From the NCBI RefSeq assembly GCF_901709675.1, contig NC_051092.1, positions 3,228,491-3,292,490 of the forward strand: a stretch of DNA of 64,000 nucleotides. The letters run 5' to 3'. The position numbers and the translations under genes are program-made. Below the pieces are notes generated by a model. It worked only from the letters and a program-made list of their open reading frames with translations, did no database searches and was not told where the DNA came from. The stretch is from Syngnathus acus (lineage: Eukaryota > Chordata > Actinopteri > Syngnathiformes > Syngnathidae). The number at the start of each line of letters is the position of its first letter. Positions within the stretch are counted from its first letter, which is position 1. Positions 10,863 through 25,300 of the stretch are shown in pieces.

Positions 10863-13190
10863 ATGAAAGGCTCTGAGATTTGTGATGCGTCTATGATGTA
10901 ATACATGGAAGGTACCGTTTTTAACTTTTGTACAGCGCTTAAAGATGAAGGTGGCACAAGGTCATTTTTAAATTTAAGTTTTAAGACATAACATTTTTTT
11001 TTAAGACATGTCAAACATTTTTTGGGGGTTATTTTGGGGTATAAATCATGGAAACCTATTTTGTAGAGCGTTCAGTTGGCCTGGCGCGATTTGCTTATAT
11101 AACCCTCATGTCAGTTGAGCACATTTGCTTATTTAATAATATGCCCCAAAAATAGTATAGACCATGTTGACGATTTACTTCACATTGGCAGATATTCTAT
11201 ATACACCGATGACCCAACCATGGCACTTTTTTCAAATGTGCCACTTGATAGCAAAACATCATTTGAACTATGCAGGATAAATCTAACATAAAAGCCTCAT
11301 TTGTTACATTTTGCTGCATATTTTTGAAGACCTTAAGTCTTTTTTGGGCAAAGAAACTGATTCACCATGTGTAAGAGGTTATTTCCTTTGTGAGAGTCAC
11401 TTTTCCACCCCCTAACTTCTCATTAAGCTCGCTTCTCTGCGGGGCTTCGACAGTTTAGTACACCACACACCATAAGAGCTTGTCAATGTTTGTGTAGTGT
11501 CTGAAACGATTAAAAAAACATTCATGGTGCAAAGGTTTTGAAAGGATTTCTCTCATGTTTTTATATCACAAAAATCTGGCATTTGAACAGAGGTGTGTTG
11601 ACTTTTTATATCCACTGTATATAGCCTAAATGCACCTTTTTTTTTTTTTTTTCCTGATTCAGTATGAAACGATTAAATTCAAAGTAATCATTGGTGCTGT
11701 CACGATGTTGTCTCAACTCCAGTCCTCGAGGCGCCGCGGGGATTGGCGCTGGAAGTGGCGACCTCTCTGTTTGTCAGCTGGGGACCCCCACCAGGATAGA
11801 TGGATTCTTATCAAGTACCACATCCGTCAAGCACCACTTGATGATGTCATTTATCTGCCAGAAAAAAATTGTCTTTCTTTATATTTGTGTCAGATTCCGG
11901 GCTCACCTGTTAGTTACTAAGCAACCGCTGTCAGCACATGACAGATTGAGTTTCCAGACGTTTAAAGATGCATGATCCCCGGCCCGTAGAGACTCGGCCA
12001 GGAAGAATGACCAAGCGTGCTTCAACGTGAACGTCACTTTGACTTTATTCTTTATTTTAGACTTTATTCACACTCACCATGAAGTCCAAGTGAAACATAG
12101 AATATGTGTTTCCTTTATTTTGAATAATGTGCTTTTATTTGATGTGCACACCTGGATGAAAAATTCATATTATTGTCAGCCACTGTAACATGCAAGTTTG
12201 TTGATAAATTTAGGAATATCTGCATTTTAACTCCACTGGACCAAAATGACCATATTACATTACATTAACTCTACGTCCATGTCTGTCAGCTGGAAACTTT
12301 GACTTCCACGGAGTCACCGTGTCCAACACTTCCGTCACCGCTGACGTACCGGAGGAAGAGGGAGTTGCCGTGGTTACGGGGCTGGCGTGAAGCTGCACTT
12401 ACAATGTGAGCGCCTAGAAAGTGAAGATGGCCAATTGGGGGGGTGCTCTGCCTTCTTGGCCATCACCATGGGTACGCAAAGTACACGTCAAACCAGTGAA
12501 GTGCCCATAATCCTCAAATGTTCATTGATGTCGCCCTTGTCTTTCTCTGAAGTGCCTACTCGTGCGAGGGGAGTGAGTGCGTCGCCACGTGCTTTCTCAG
12601 GCTGCAAGCTTGCGTGGATCATTACGAAGTCGACCTGGAAACTGAATCAGGGGAACCTTACGGTCTCAAGATGGATATCTTCAGGTACATTGGGGAGTAC
12701 ACCATCGTTCACACTCACGTTCACAACTATGGGCGATTTAGAGGATTCAATAAATCGAAGATGGTTATTTGAATAGGCAACTCTATTATTGAACAAATAA
12801 TGTTTAAGCATTATCTTAACATGTCATGCAGAAATTCCTGGTTCCTTCCAACGACCAGGTGTCCCATACCCCCCCCCCCCCCCACTCCCCAAAATGTAAC
12901 TCTACCCAACACACACATACAGCTGAGTAATGGATCTCATGACTTATTGAGTCGGCTTCATGAGCTCAACCCTGAATGTTTTATCTCCTCCAGCAGATAA
13001 TGAAAGCATTCACTGTCTTCCGTACTGAACGCCAAAACTGGAGCGCTGGATAGTTCCCCCATGACTAAATCTGCCAGGTTCAGTCATGGCACAGAGCGGC
13101 CTGTAGGCATTCTTCGGCCGCCTGGATTAATTGAACTGACTCCGGATGCACTAGAGCGACTCAACTAAACCTTTAATTGGGCTTTTTATC
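10863..13190. other. otogl 3' end and otogl-ptprq intergenic region
   Basis: Holds the otogl 3' UTR of unknown length; an ATTAAA at 11509-11514 is one possible poly(A) signal. It also holds FNIII-like relic exons (separate entry) and a poly(C) run near 12871-12884. No open gene is seen apart from these. Confidence 0.5.
11723..12671 (+). pseudogene. decayed FNIII exons upstream of ptprq
   Basis: Block A, from 11723 after ...actccag, reads VLEAPRGLALEVATSLFVSW then GPPPG, the A-C strands of an FNIII domain, and hits a TAG; it recovers a Y-x-I pattern (ILIKYHIRQ) in another frame. Block B, 12290-12405, has an acceptor (tctgtcag), a donor (gtgagc), phases 1 to 0 like half-FNIII exons of ptprq, and reads VTVSNTSVTADVPEEEG then VVTGLA, a TGA, and SCTYN. 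Block C, from about 12550 to a donor at 12672, starts VPTRARGVSAS and contains KLAWI. Phases and motifs match ptprq ectodomain exons. The stops argue for relics; a used upstream exon set is the alternative. Confidence 0.42.
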
Positions 13191-13250
13191 ATGGCCTTCT
13201 TTCATCGCATCCTGCTGCTCACACTTTGCGTGGCTCTCATTCACTCACAG
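13191..13250 (+). CDS. ptprq: ptprq exon 1: start codon and signal peptide
   Basis: ATG at 13191 opens 20 codons with a hydrophobic core ([12 protein letters not shown]), then a GTAAGG donor. This fits a cleaved signal peptide and its length and position match the mammalian protein start. Exon 2 (14229-14340) follows and encodes only the second half of an FNIII-like fold, as in mammals. Confidence 0.8.
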
Positions 13251-13291
13251 GTAAGGCATGTTATTTTATTTATATGTATTATATGTATATG

Positions 13292-13343
<52 letters not shown>

Positions 13344-13359
13344 AAAATTATAAAGAAAT

Positions 13360-13399
<40 letters not shown>

Positions 13400-16300
13400 T
13401 ACATATATCTCGCTCTCTATAGCTATACATTTTTGACTCCGCTTGTCTCTCTCTTGCTCTCAAGCTTGCTCTTTCTCCACACAAGAGTCACTTAATGCTA
13501 ATTCAATACCAAAACCACATAATAAATCGTGCACAATGCAAACGTTTTGCCCTTTCTATACAATACTTTGGAATTGGAAGAACACAAGGTGCAGCTGCAA
13601 AATGAATGATTGCGTTCTATTCTTGTCTATTCTATTCACATCAATTATAAGAAATAATTGCCTCTCTTGCAGCATCTAATTAACCAGAAGAATTTATGGA
13701 GTGTATAGGTAGGTACGTAATGTTGTGCAAATGGTTAAGTGGCAAATATTAAATAATGGTGTCCATAGGTCTGTTTGGCAATTTGTTCCAATCTTTTTTC
13801 CCCAAGTAGAATCAATTATTGTCTTTGTCTGCACTTTTGTGAGAGTGCTTTTCCCTCTGAGGCGTTCACTTTGCTTGACAAGCCGTTGTTTTCCCTGACA
13901 CATTTTTCCACCGCAGCCTATTATTTCTGCTTTTATGCCTTATTGTCACTCCCATCCCCACTCATGTTCTGACAAATTACATGTTGCTTTCCCCACATAA
14001 AACAGAAAATAAATCATCATATGCTATATTTTATACTCGTCTGTATTTGGCAGCGATAAGTCTAATCAGCATCGTAAAGCGTTCGCCTTGAGTAAAGATA
14101 AGGCATCATTTGAATTAAAAATGAATTCCGATGAAGCTGATAATAGCAAGGAATGGGCCCTTAAAGCTCTTTTCCATATTGTTGGAGTCTTGTCAATGTG
14201 TGATATGTTGTGTCTTTGTTTACCTCAGGCTGATGTTGAGGGTGTGAGTTCCTCCGTACAATACACAACCACCGTGTCCGCAACATCTTCAACCATCATC
14301 AGCCCGGGAGTCAGCCGCATGATCAACGCCAATGAGAGCGGTGAGACATGTCAATGCTCCATTTGTGTACTTTTTATAATATATGTTTCTATTGCTAAGT
14401 CAAGGTAGCATTTCAGTACCACTGAACAATTTGTACTCCTCATTTAGTTTTTTTTTTCTAACTGTGTCATCATCACATTAAAGAAAAAGAATGTGCCGGT
14501 GTGAGTGAATACGACTGCTAAATTCCTTTCTGTTAACTTAAGCTCAATGTGTTTGAACTACGTGATGAATGACTCGGCACCGAGTGTCTTAAATGTCACT
14601 TTTAAGTGAAGCCTCAGATCCACGGCAACGCGAACGCGGTCCCACGCATACTTATTCTTTTGCTTTTCATTATGCTGTCCTTTTGAGTTCTCAAGTGCCA
14701 CTTTCCAGAAATAAAATGGAAATTACATGTCAGCTTAAGATAAAAGGGTATGAAAACTTCATTTTCAGTGACTAATACGCACATGGTTATACATTTACAG
14801 TGGTTATACATGTACCATTTTTTTTTTTTTATAATACTTTACGTGACCTGTATTTTCTGAATAGTAACAAAATTTTCCTCTGTAGTTCCTGGTGCACCTT
14901 CAGGACTAAAAGGGCATCCTGTAGGCTCCAACGGGATTCTGCTCTCCTGGACCATGCCACCTGATACTAGTGATATTGACGGATATATCATCAGGTATCA
15001 TTGGTCGCTCTATTTAGCAATGCACCTTGGTTCAGAAAATAAAAATCGAAACATCTTATTAATACTTCCTAGGTACAAGGAAGTGTGTCCCTACCCGGAT
15101 CCTGTCTTCACACAAGTAACCAAGTACCTGGATGTCCCGGAGACTCTGCTCACTGACTTTACCTCGGGTTCCACGTATCACATTCAGGTACCAGTGGTCG
15201 CTATCCAATGCAAGACTTGTTGTTGTTAGTCATACTGTATGTGAGCGTTTCCTGCTGCCCATCAGGGAATCAAATTTGTGGCCTTCTAGTCACAACATTG
15301 TATCAGGAGACGTACTTAATTTTCAAAATGAAACTGACAAAAACAGAGTCTTGTTATTTCCCGATGCCTTTGAGTAAAGCACTAAACCTTGAAACTGCTA
15401 AATGCAGTTTAGTGAATGGCCATACAAGTTTGTTTTGAAGTCTATCTGGAATGTGTTCAACATCTATCTCACACTGATCCCGCAAGCAGTCTCTCCATCG
15501 GGCTCAATGTCGGTATTTGATCCCGATTGCATTATTAATCAGGTAAACAGAGCTATGGATCAGCCGGAGCTCCTTTCACAGTCTGTTATGAGTGAATGAA
15601 TGTGACAGTGCTTATTAGTTTGGAGAATTCATTAACCCACACTGACCCTTCTACAAATGACATGTAAAAGCCTTCGTGGCACACTCTTTGATTATTTGTG
15701 CGTGTGCGTGTCATTTTACCACATTGGAGTTGTTAAAAGATACCCATCATCCATTTCTTTCAGTGCACAACTGTTTTAATGACATGTCTGTTTCTTCAAA
15801 AATATTATAAGAATCAAGAATTCTTTACTTGAAAGTGGCTCTGGCTTTTCACCCAGCAGAGCCTCCAGGTCATATGTGGTTTAATAAACTGTTGTGTAAC
15901 AGTGGGCCTGTTACATGGAAAAAAGATTTTCTTGGTCAAGCACAAACTCCATCCATCCATCCATCCATCCATAAACTCCAGAGACCTAACTATTTGTATA
16001 CGAGCTACCAAAAAAAAATCAACTTCATATGCCCACTTCGTCCTAAGGCACATTGCCCCCATAACCAAACAATCATATGATACAGTCCCATCCAAATGTT
16101 TGTCTTTAGGTGGCAGGCTCTTCGCCGGCTGGCATGGGACCATTTAGTAAACCTGTCTACACAAAGACCAATGAGTCCCGTAAGCGCACACACACAATTC
16201 TCCATTTAAGAAATGGACGTATGATACGAGTACAATCGTGTGTTTGTGTGTGTTGACTGTAGCTCCAGGACTGGTGACCAACCTGACCGCCTTTGCTCAA

Positions 16301-19300
16301 AATCACACCTCTGTGCTGGTCAAGTGGTTCCTGCCACATCGCATCAACGGCCTCATTACAAAGTTTTCCGTCAAGGCCAAGCACGCTCGCACGGGCCAGA
16401 CGGTGCGCAACCTGGAAGTCAACGCCGAGGACATCATGATGGGAGCGCTGCCTCACTGCAATGTGCGCCCTTTAAAACGAACCTGCTTATTTTTAGATCA
16501 GTCTTTTCCAACCTTTATTAAGCTAACTTGTGAAAAAATGAAAAAAGTTGAGCAGCTTCATTATGCGACTACTATAAATACTCAAATTGTTCTGCCTGTT
16601 ATTATACTTTGCCGGCATAGATTGATGAACAAACATTTGGAGTGAATATATAATACATTTGGGATCAATTAAGTCAAATTTAATCATTTGGTTAATACCA
16701 GTCCCATTTGTGCCTGTGTTTAGGACGCTGCGGAAATTCTGTCTCGAGCGACCGTCAGCCCCTTGGAAATGACGGCGGTGTCTCCGCCCTACACGCTGGG
16801 GGCCGTGCCCTCCGCGGCCGCTTGGAGCGTGCCCATCTCCGTAGGGGTGGATCAGCTTCGGCCTTACACCGCTTATCTTTTCGAAGTGTCTGCTTTCACA
16901 TCTGACGGGGAGGGACAGATCGCCTCCACCATGGTCCGCATGCCAGAGTCAGGTAGAGCGGGGAGAAAAAAAAAGTTTTTATAGGCTCAATTTACACTAC
17001 AGGCCCAATTCTGATTTAATGCCCTGTCTATTTTTCTACTATATGATTTTTTTTCTTTGGTTTGTGTTTTTGCACTCCAGTCCCAGAAGATGCTCCACAA
17101 AACCTCTCCGTATTGAACGTGACGTCTCGATCCATATCCCTCGCCTGGAACTCTCCCAATATCATCACTGGAAAATTCACCTATGTAGTCTTCCTATACG
17201 GGCCTTCGGGTCAGTGCATATTGACTCTGCATGAATACACATTTGTGAAATGTAATTTGACTGTGTCTTTTGCTCGTAGGATACTTGTACGAGAACAGCA
17301 CAGCGGACATGCGATTCTCCTTAACCGGCTTAGCTCCGTACGCAAAGTACTCGGTGGAGGTGGGGGCCAAAGCGGCCGGAGATGTTGGTCCGGTGGCTCG
17401 GAATGATGTGAGGACGTCGGCTGAAGGTGACGACGTTTGTCTATGTCAACACCTTTGTTGACTTTGAGAGAAAAAAAATGCTCATATTTGGTCTCAGTTG
17501 TCCCGATTCGTTAAACGGTTGCCTTGTTGTATTGGTGGTGCAGCGCCCAGCGCTGTCCAGGACCTGGTGGCGTTTGCAGAGGATGCCGTTTCAGTCCGTG
17601 TGAACTGGAGAACTCCGGCCCAGCCCAACGGTCCAATCACTCATTACAGATTGCAGGTCCTGCTGAACGACACGCTGTTACAGGACATCACCCTCGTAGG
17701 AGAGCTGGTAAATGGCTGATGGCTGCAAAACCTGCCAACAAAAAATTGGGGTGAATTTGGCTTTTGGGTGGAATTTCAGAATAAGACGAACATGAACTAA
17801 AACCTTTACTGGGGTACTCAATCTGACCTTGTCTAAACTTTTGAATCCACCTCTCTAACGTTTCAGTGTGGACCAATACATTTCCAAGGTTCACTTTTAT
17901 GCCTTTATGGGACTCTGAAAATGCAGTGCACTTGATCTAATACTGGAAAAAAATGGACACTACTTTTTGTGACTTGTCTATCAGTAACCTCCCTCTCCAC
18001 AGAATGCCAACACAACTGGTTCCTATGAAGACGAGTCACCCAGCCCCGATCAAAATGGGCGGCGTAGGAGGAATGTTGAGCTGGGTCAGACCTCCACCGC
18101 TGCTCATATTGACCCCACGCAGTCTACCGACATCACCTCCTTCAGCTTGACTCACCTCAGAAGTGCTGAGCAAAACACCGACGCTCAGACCGACCAGAAT
18201 TTTAACCCCTCTGTCGCCCTCGTGGTCACAGAGACACCCAGCGACACTTACCATTCATTTCAGCCTCCCACCATAGCTTTTTCTGCTACGCCTGTGCCGC
18301 CTGTTACGCTTCCACCCTGGCTGAGGACGCCAGATGACGACGTGACCGCCGAGTCGTCCCGCCTCGCTAACACCCCGGGCACCTTACGCTTGTCCACTCG
18401 TCAGGGGTCTATCACAGCACACGCCGTGGCTTCTGCAAGTTCAGGTGCAGCCGCTACTACTACTAATGAAATTGCTCACACAAAAAAAAGCATGAAATAA
18501 ATACTCCATTGTTAAAATAAAACCAGACCGCAATGGCCTAAATCATTTTTATTTATCTGTGCAGGTGTAAGCGTACGAGAGGAGATGATGGACCTGTCGA
18601 CGGACGAGCTCTACTACCTGGTGTCCGACCTTGAACCTTTCACCGAGTACACGTTTAGGGTCGCCGCTTCCACTATAGTAGGCGAAGGGCCGGCCGCTGA
18701 CATCACCGAGAAGACCCGAGAGCAAGGTCAATTGCCGTAATTGTATTTAGATTTACATGACAATAATATAATTGATGTCATGTAGTCCCCAGCTCAGTAT
18801 TGGAACTTTCCTACCAAAACATCAGCTCCACCTCCATATTTGTGAGCTGGGCGGCGCCACTCAACCCCAATGGACGAATCACGCATTACACCGTCTACGG
18901 TCTAGCGCTGAACACTGATCAGCGTCTGAAGTGGGTTACAAACTCAACCAGCATACTGATAACAGGTAGCGCGCTCACCCCGCGGCAACACAGTTCGACA
19001 CAGGTGTCACGGTAAGATTTGGAAATATACTCTTTGTAGATTTGGAGAAGTATACTGGTTATATGCTACACGTCGCGGCGTCGACGGCTGTGGGCGAGAG
19101 CTTGCTATCCCAGGAAGATGGCATCTTGGTTCTCACATTAGAGGACGGTATGTGTGTTGTATTTGTCCCATTCAAGATTTAAAAAATAACAAATGGAATA
19201 ATAAAACAAATTGAACTACAATTGGCAAATGACTGTTTGAGTTTCCCTCTTTAGTGCGGATATACAGAAATACTGAAAGAAATGTAAACCCCAAAATTCA

Positions 19301-22300
19301 TAAAAATGAAAATAAGAGTTTAGTTTTATAAAGGTAACATGTAGTGTCAGTTTTTTTTTTTTTTTTTAAAAAGCATTTTCTTTTTTTTTTTAATGGAAAT
19401 GTTTGTTTCCATTTTACTACCTTCATTTTCTTAGTTTTTGTTTTCTTTAATGTTAAAATATAAAATGACAATAAATATTGGTCTCTCTTATATGAGCTCT
19501 CATTTTTCCCCTCAGAACCGGATTCCCCTCCAGTAAACCTCACGGTGGTGGACACCAGCTCGTCAACAGCCACCTTGACTTGGTCCGCCCCGGAGAAAGC
19601 CAACGGGGTGATCCAACAGTACACGATCCTCTACGAGAACCGGTCGTTTTCCGATTCAGTGAACACCTCCAGCAACAAAGTCACTCTGACGCACCTGAGG
19701 CCCTTCACCTACTACAACGTCTCTGTGATGGCCTTCACACGTTTCGGCCATGGCAACCAAGCTTCGGATTATTTACTTGTGTTGTCTGGGGAGGATGGTG
19801 GGTTTATGGAAAATTCAACAAGTCCTGTTAGAATCAGTCCTTACAGAATCTTCTGTTTTGTCTCCAGTGCCGGGCAGTCCTCCGTACAGCCTCGCTTACG
19901 AGTCGCTCAGTCCAAACGAGGTGAACGTGACCTGGCTGCCTCCGTTGGTGCCCAATGGCATCATAACCCACTACAGCTTGGAGTTGTGGAATTCCACCCA
20001 CTATCTCAACCTCACCTCCCCTACCAACTTCCTGCACCTGACCCACTTGAGGAAGTTCGCGCGCTATCGCGTCACAGTGCAGGCGCACACTCGGGCCGGG
20101 CCGGGGAACTTCAGCACGGAGCCGCTCAACATCACTACGCTGGAGGATGGTGAGATGGACAGATGGACTGGTGGGGAGGGGTCAAGTAGAGAGTCTTAAT
20201 TCCTTTACTTCTTCTCTGCGTCTTTTCCTTCCATGTGCTTTTTCTTGCCCCATCAGGTCGGCGACAATTAACCATTCGTTTTAATTCTAGCACCAGAAGA
20301 CCCACGAGTGTCCAGTGCCACAGTTTCTCTCTTGATTGTATTGTTGTTACATGACTGGACAGTTTCTCTCCCACATCACAGCTCCAGACACGCCTCCTCA
20401 ATTCCTCCACGCCAGGAAGTTATCCAACTCTGAGGTAGAGTTGTCCTGGCAACCGCCCCTCGAAACCAATTCGGAGATACTCTATTACGTTGTGAGAGTG
20501 TGGTGAGTTTCTGTGCATTGTCCAATGATGAAACTACAAAAGTGTTTAGCGAACGTCTTTTCTAGGAACGAGACAATGGATCTGCTGCAGAATGCGACTG
20601 AGACGTCAGTGATTATTAACATGGACCTTGAGAGTCTCTACAATGCATCCGTCTCCAGCTGGACCAGGCTGGGAGACGGAGGGATGAGGGCCTACATTAT
20701 CTTCGACGCAGGTAACAGATGAACGCGAGTGCAGTTAACACATTTGCAGTCTCTGATCGTCATTTGTCCTTCAGAGCCCCTTGAACCACCCCAGAATGTG
20801 AATTTTGCAAACATCACTACCTCCGCTGTAACCTTGCTATGGTATCCACCCACGGAACCAAATGGGATCGTTATCGTTCACTATACAATTTACTACACTC
20901 ACAACAACACTGTGGCCAAGCAGGTGAGACGCATGAACCCAAGGAAAAATGAAGTTTACCATGTGTCAAAAAAATGCTACCACTCATGTCAGTTTGTCCT
21001 GTTACAGGAAGTTCCGGTTTCAGATTTGAATGTTCCTGTATCACCTGACACTCTCCTGTCCTGGACTCTGACTGGTCTTATTGGGGGCACTAACTACACA
21101 GTCTGGATGACTTCCAGTACTGTACTTGGGGATGGAGGAGTCTGGAGCGAGCCACTTACCTTGCTCTTACCGGAGGACGGTCAGTCCCGTACACATCAAC
21201 ACCGAGATACGCAACATAAGGAATACACAGTCTTGTAAGAGCTGATTTAAGAGAAAAAAAAAAGTCTTGATCAACACGGCGCATTATCTTTATCCTTACA
21301 GCTTTTGGATTCAGTCTCACGATGAGCATATAAATTAGATGTAGTTTCACTGGAGGCCACGTCTGCACACTTTTTTCAACACTCTCCTTCCACCTCCCCC
21401 CAAAAAATGACATAAAAACTCAGCTCAGGCTGCTCTGCGAAAGGAGATAACTCCCCGTCTCGCAAACTGTCTTTTTTTTTTTTTGTCCCGAGGACAAGCA
21501 GTTTGTATTTCCTTTCACTTAGCAGGATGAAAGTTAAGTGGGATTAGAACAAAGCGAGAGTGCAAAAAGCGCTTGATGTTAGACGAATAGCAAAGGCTGA
21601 CCCGTCTCGTGAGCGGGATTTCGCACGCTGCCCTCGTGCCGCCGTTGCCATGGGTACGGGCATTCTCCCGCACGCATGTGATATTCACTTGAACCCTGCT
21701 GTGAAGAGGCTTTGTTTTTATGTGATTTTATGAAAAAGAGTGCAGATGGCTTCCAGTGCTTTAGCCTCAATCCAGCAGGCATGTAGTGACCAAAAAAAAA
21801 AAAAATGCTCCTGAAATGATGACGCCTGGTTACTGACTGTGTATCTCTGCCTGTGATCTAGCCGCTCCACTCTCGGCCGAGCAGCGGACCACCACGCCGC
21901 CTTGTCTCTGCCACTCAGCCAAGCCCAGCGGGGGGGTTCGCTCCCCCCTCGGCACTGACTCCACACATTCGTGGCCTACCTCAATCCCCTCCCTCATTGA
22001 TCTTATTCCATTTACCCTTCCCATTCTTCTCAGGTTTAACATGCAGGATGAGTATTGTCTTGGCAACCTTTTTTTCCCCTTAAGGCAAATTTCCCTTCTA
22101 AACGCCACTCTTTTTTCTCTATCACACATTTCCATATGTTTCTATTGTTGCCTGCTAAGAGCAACACTCCTGCTGTAATGTGACAAATGACGACTGACTC
22201 CTTTCACATTAAAGGAGACATCTTTAGAATTCCCAGGTATCGTAATAACATTATAAAGTTTTGCATTTGGTACTATCTGGGTCTTCAAACGAGGTGTTGT

Positions 22301-25300
22301 GTCACAATGGGTCGGAAAAAAGAGCGCCGGATAGACTGCAATTATCAGTGCCAAATTGCCAATACAACAAAAATCAATGCAGCTCTTGCTGACATTTTTG
22401 CTTTGACGTGATTAACAGCGTTATCCGACCATAGCCATCATGTAAATAAGAATAATGGTGTCACAATTTAGCAAAATTCTGAACAGCATCCCAACTATTT
22501 TTATACACGCTGTTAAATATTCAATTTTCCATATGTCCCCTTTAATGTACAAAAAAAACAGTGTCGCTCAATAAAATTGGAATGTAACACGATCCCACTC
22601 GTCTTCCCTTCAGTGCCGTCCGACTCGGTCCACAACCTGACCGCTCAAATCTTCAGCTCCACCGCCATCATCGTGAGCTGGGACCCTCCTCTGGAGCCCA
22701 ACGGCCGCCCCCATTACATCCTCACCTTGCAGGAAGCCGGCGTCATCCCCGTGATACCCAACCAAGCCCCTCCCGTGGTCAACAAAACCATCACGCGCAC
22801 CACCACCGACAACGTCTTCCTCTTCACCAAACTTCGGAAGTATTTCCCTTACGTGTTGACCGTCACCCCGGCGACCGGTGCTGGCCCCGCCCATAACCAC
22901 ACCAGCACTACGTACCTGAGGACGGATGATGACGGTTAGTCCAAAGACACAATCCATGCATTGTTCATGCTTTTGTGACATACGTGTTTTTGCCCTCAGT
23001 CCCCAGTTCCGCCCCATTGCTGGTCTCGGCGGCGAACTTGTCGTCATCTTCCATCGCTGTGGCGTGGCAGCGTCCCCTGGAGGCCAACGGGGAGATCACT
23101 GAGTACATCATCACGCTGTTTGGCCCGGGGGGATCAAACATCATGCAGACGCCCGAGAGCTCCTTCACACTTAGCAATCTACTGCCGTACACGGCTTATA
23201 ACCTAAGCATCACCGCGGCGACGCGTAAAGGCTCAGGGCCAGCGCTCGTATTAATGCTGCACACTGATGAGGGAGGTAAGTGAGCGTGTGTGTCCTTCAT
23301 TAGTGTTGAAAAAGAGGAATTGAATAATTATTTTAGTTTTTTAATGTGAAAAATTTAGATACATCACTTTTCATTTCTGAAAAATGATAAATAATGCAAT
23401 TACTTGATAACTTTTTGTGTTTCAGGTCCCGTGTCCCCTCCCCGCAACTTGACCATTTTCAACCACACGGCCGTGTCGGTGTGGTTGAGCTGGGAGCCTC
23501 CTCTGGAGCCCAACGGGGTGGTCCTGCAGTACGGCTTCCGGATCCGAGAACTCATCACACACACCGTCACACACCGGGTAGCGTCAATTTCACACGCCGG
23601 AAGCCCTCTCCGTAATAACGAAAACATGGAAGTGCACTCGGGAAAAAGACGCACGTGTTGCATGGATTAGTGGCTCTAATTTCACACTCCAGATGCCACT
23701 GGAAGTTAACATTATATTCACCCGCACGTGCGCAAACAATAAGATATCATCAGCAAGTAATCAGGATTGGGTGACTAACGTGTGTGTGCACTATTACAGA
23801 ATTCATCCGGTCCATCAACCACTGAGTACATCTCCGGCTTCAGGCCCCATAGGTCCTACGAGATCAGTGTTTACAGTTACACGCGAGTAGGCCATGGCAA
23901 CCAGTTTAGCAGCCCGGTGACATTCACCACCAACGAGTCAGGTAAGAAAAGACAAGAACAGTCACATTTTTGGAAAATATCTGCAAAAACACACCTCACG
24001 ATGTCAATGCAACAATCTTGTGCTCTTCCCTTTTTCTGTAACAGAATAATTTTTTGTTCGTTTTTTCAAAATGTAGTTACTGATTGGAAAATGGAAATAA
24101 GAAAAGGAAAATAGTACTTGCTATTAGCCGTCGCCTGAGTGAAGCGGGGGAAAAATAGCAGTACTGTAATGCATGTGCACGAGAAGCGCCGGAGTCGCTG
24201 ATACACTTTCAGTTATTTATTTAACCAAATGAATCAAACGCACACAGTATACAAAATGAGAACAATTGCAGGAAGACTCATCCCCAGATGCTCTCTCCAA
24301 AATATCCAGCCAATCCAACTCCTGCGCCATCACTCACTAACCAAATACTCATACGACAATTCGTACAATAGCAAAAACAGTTTATTTCTTTACATTTTCT
24401 TTTCTAATATTTTGATGTGTTTATACAACACAGGGCTATTTGTCAATTAGAGATTTCTAACAATTCCTTGTTCAAGTTTTGTATGGTTCAATTTGCATTT
24501 TCCCCCAGTCATTTGAGGTAAATGTTTACTCATTTTAAAACTAGCTTAACTAATGTTTGATATGTTAGTTTCAGTAAGAACTAAAAGATTGTGTGTATAT
24601 TTGCTTATCTAGATATCTATAATGTTCTGTACTAATACAATTGCCGTCTTGTTTTAGTCTGAATCAAATAAGTGAACCTCCCCTCTTTTGGGAGACAAAG
24701 ATACTCGAGCTAATATTAGAAGCTCAACATATCTGCTTTTTGTGTCTGCAGTGTCAGAAGCTGTGGGGAACCTGTCGTGTTCAGGAGTCAGATGGGATTC
24801 CATTCAGTTATTATGGGATCCTCCGCTCAACCCCAACGGGCAGATCCTTTTTTATGAGATTGTAATGGAGTTGGACTCGTACCAGGTCAACGCAGCAGAA
24901 TTCACGGTGACTGGACTGCCGCCGGACCAGGAGTACATACTCGGTGTGGCCGCGGTCAACTCAGCGGGATCCGGAGAGCCAATTAACTGCACTGCTTCTA
25001 CGCTTTCCGAGTCAGGTAATGTAATCCTTCGGAGAATTGAAAACTCAAAAGAGTGGGTGTTAGTCCTTAATCCTGGTCTTTCTGTTTAGCTCCATCTGCC
25101 CCTCGCTTCCTCGCCGTCTCTCAAGTCACGGCCAACAACGTGACACTGAAATGGGCTCCTCCGCTTTCTATCCCGGGCCTGCTCAAAGAGTACCGCCTGG
25201 TCACAGAGTTGCTTGACACAAAATGCGAACCCGACGGCCTAATCCCCGCCGAAGAACCGGCCTCGGATTGCTTGGAGTCAAGCGTCACCGTGTTGGTCAA

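Noticed and set aside
12387-12776. 129-codon ORF upstream of ptprq as a stand-alone gene
   Set aside because: It runs over a likely splice donor and mixes relic blocks B and C; better read as decayed FNIII exons.
21830-22135. Pyrimidine-rich segment and ORF in ptprq intron 20 as an extra FNIII exon
   Set aside because: No FNIII motif, no phase-compatible splice pair, and the domain count already matches mammalian PTPRQ.
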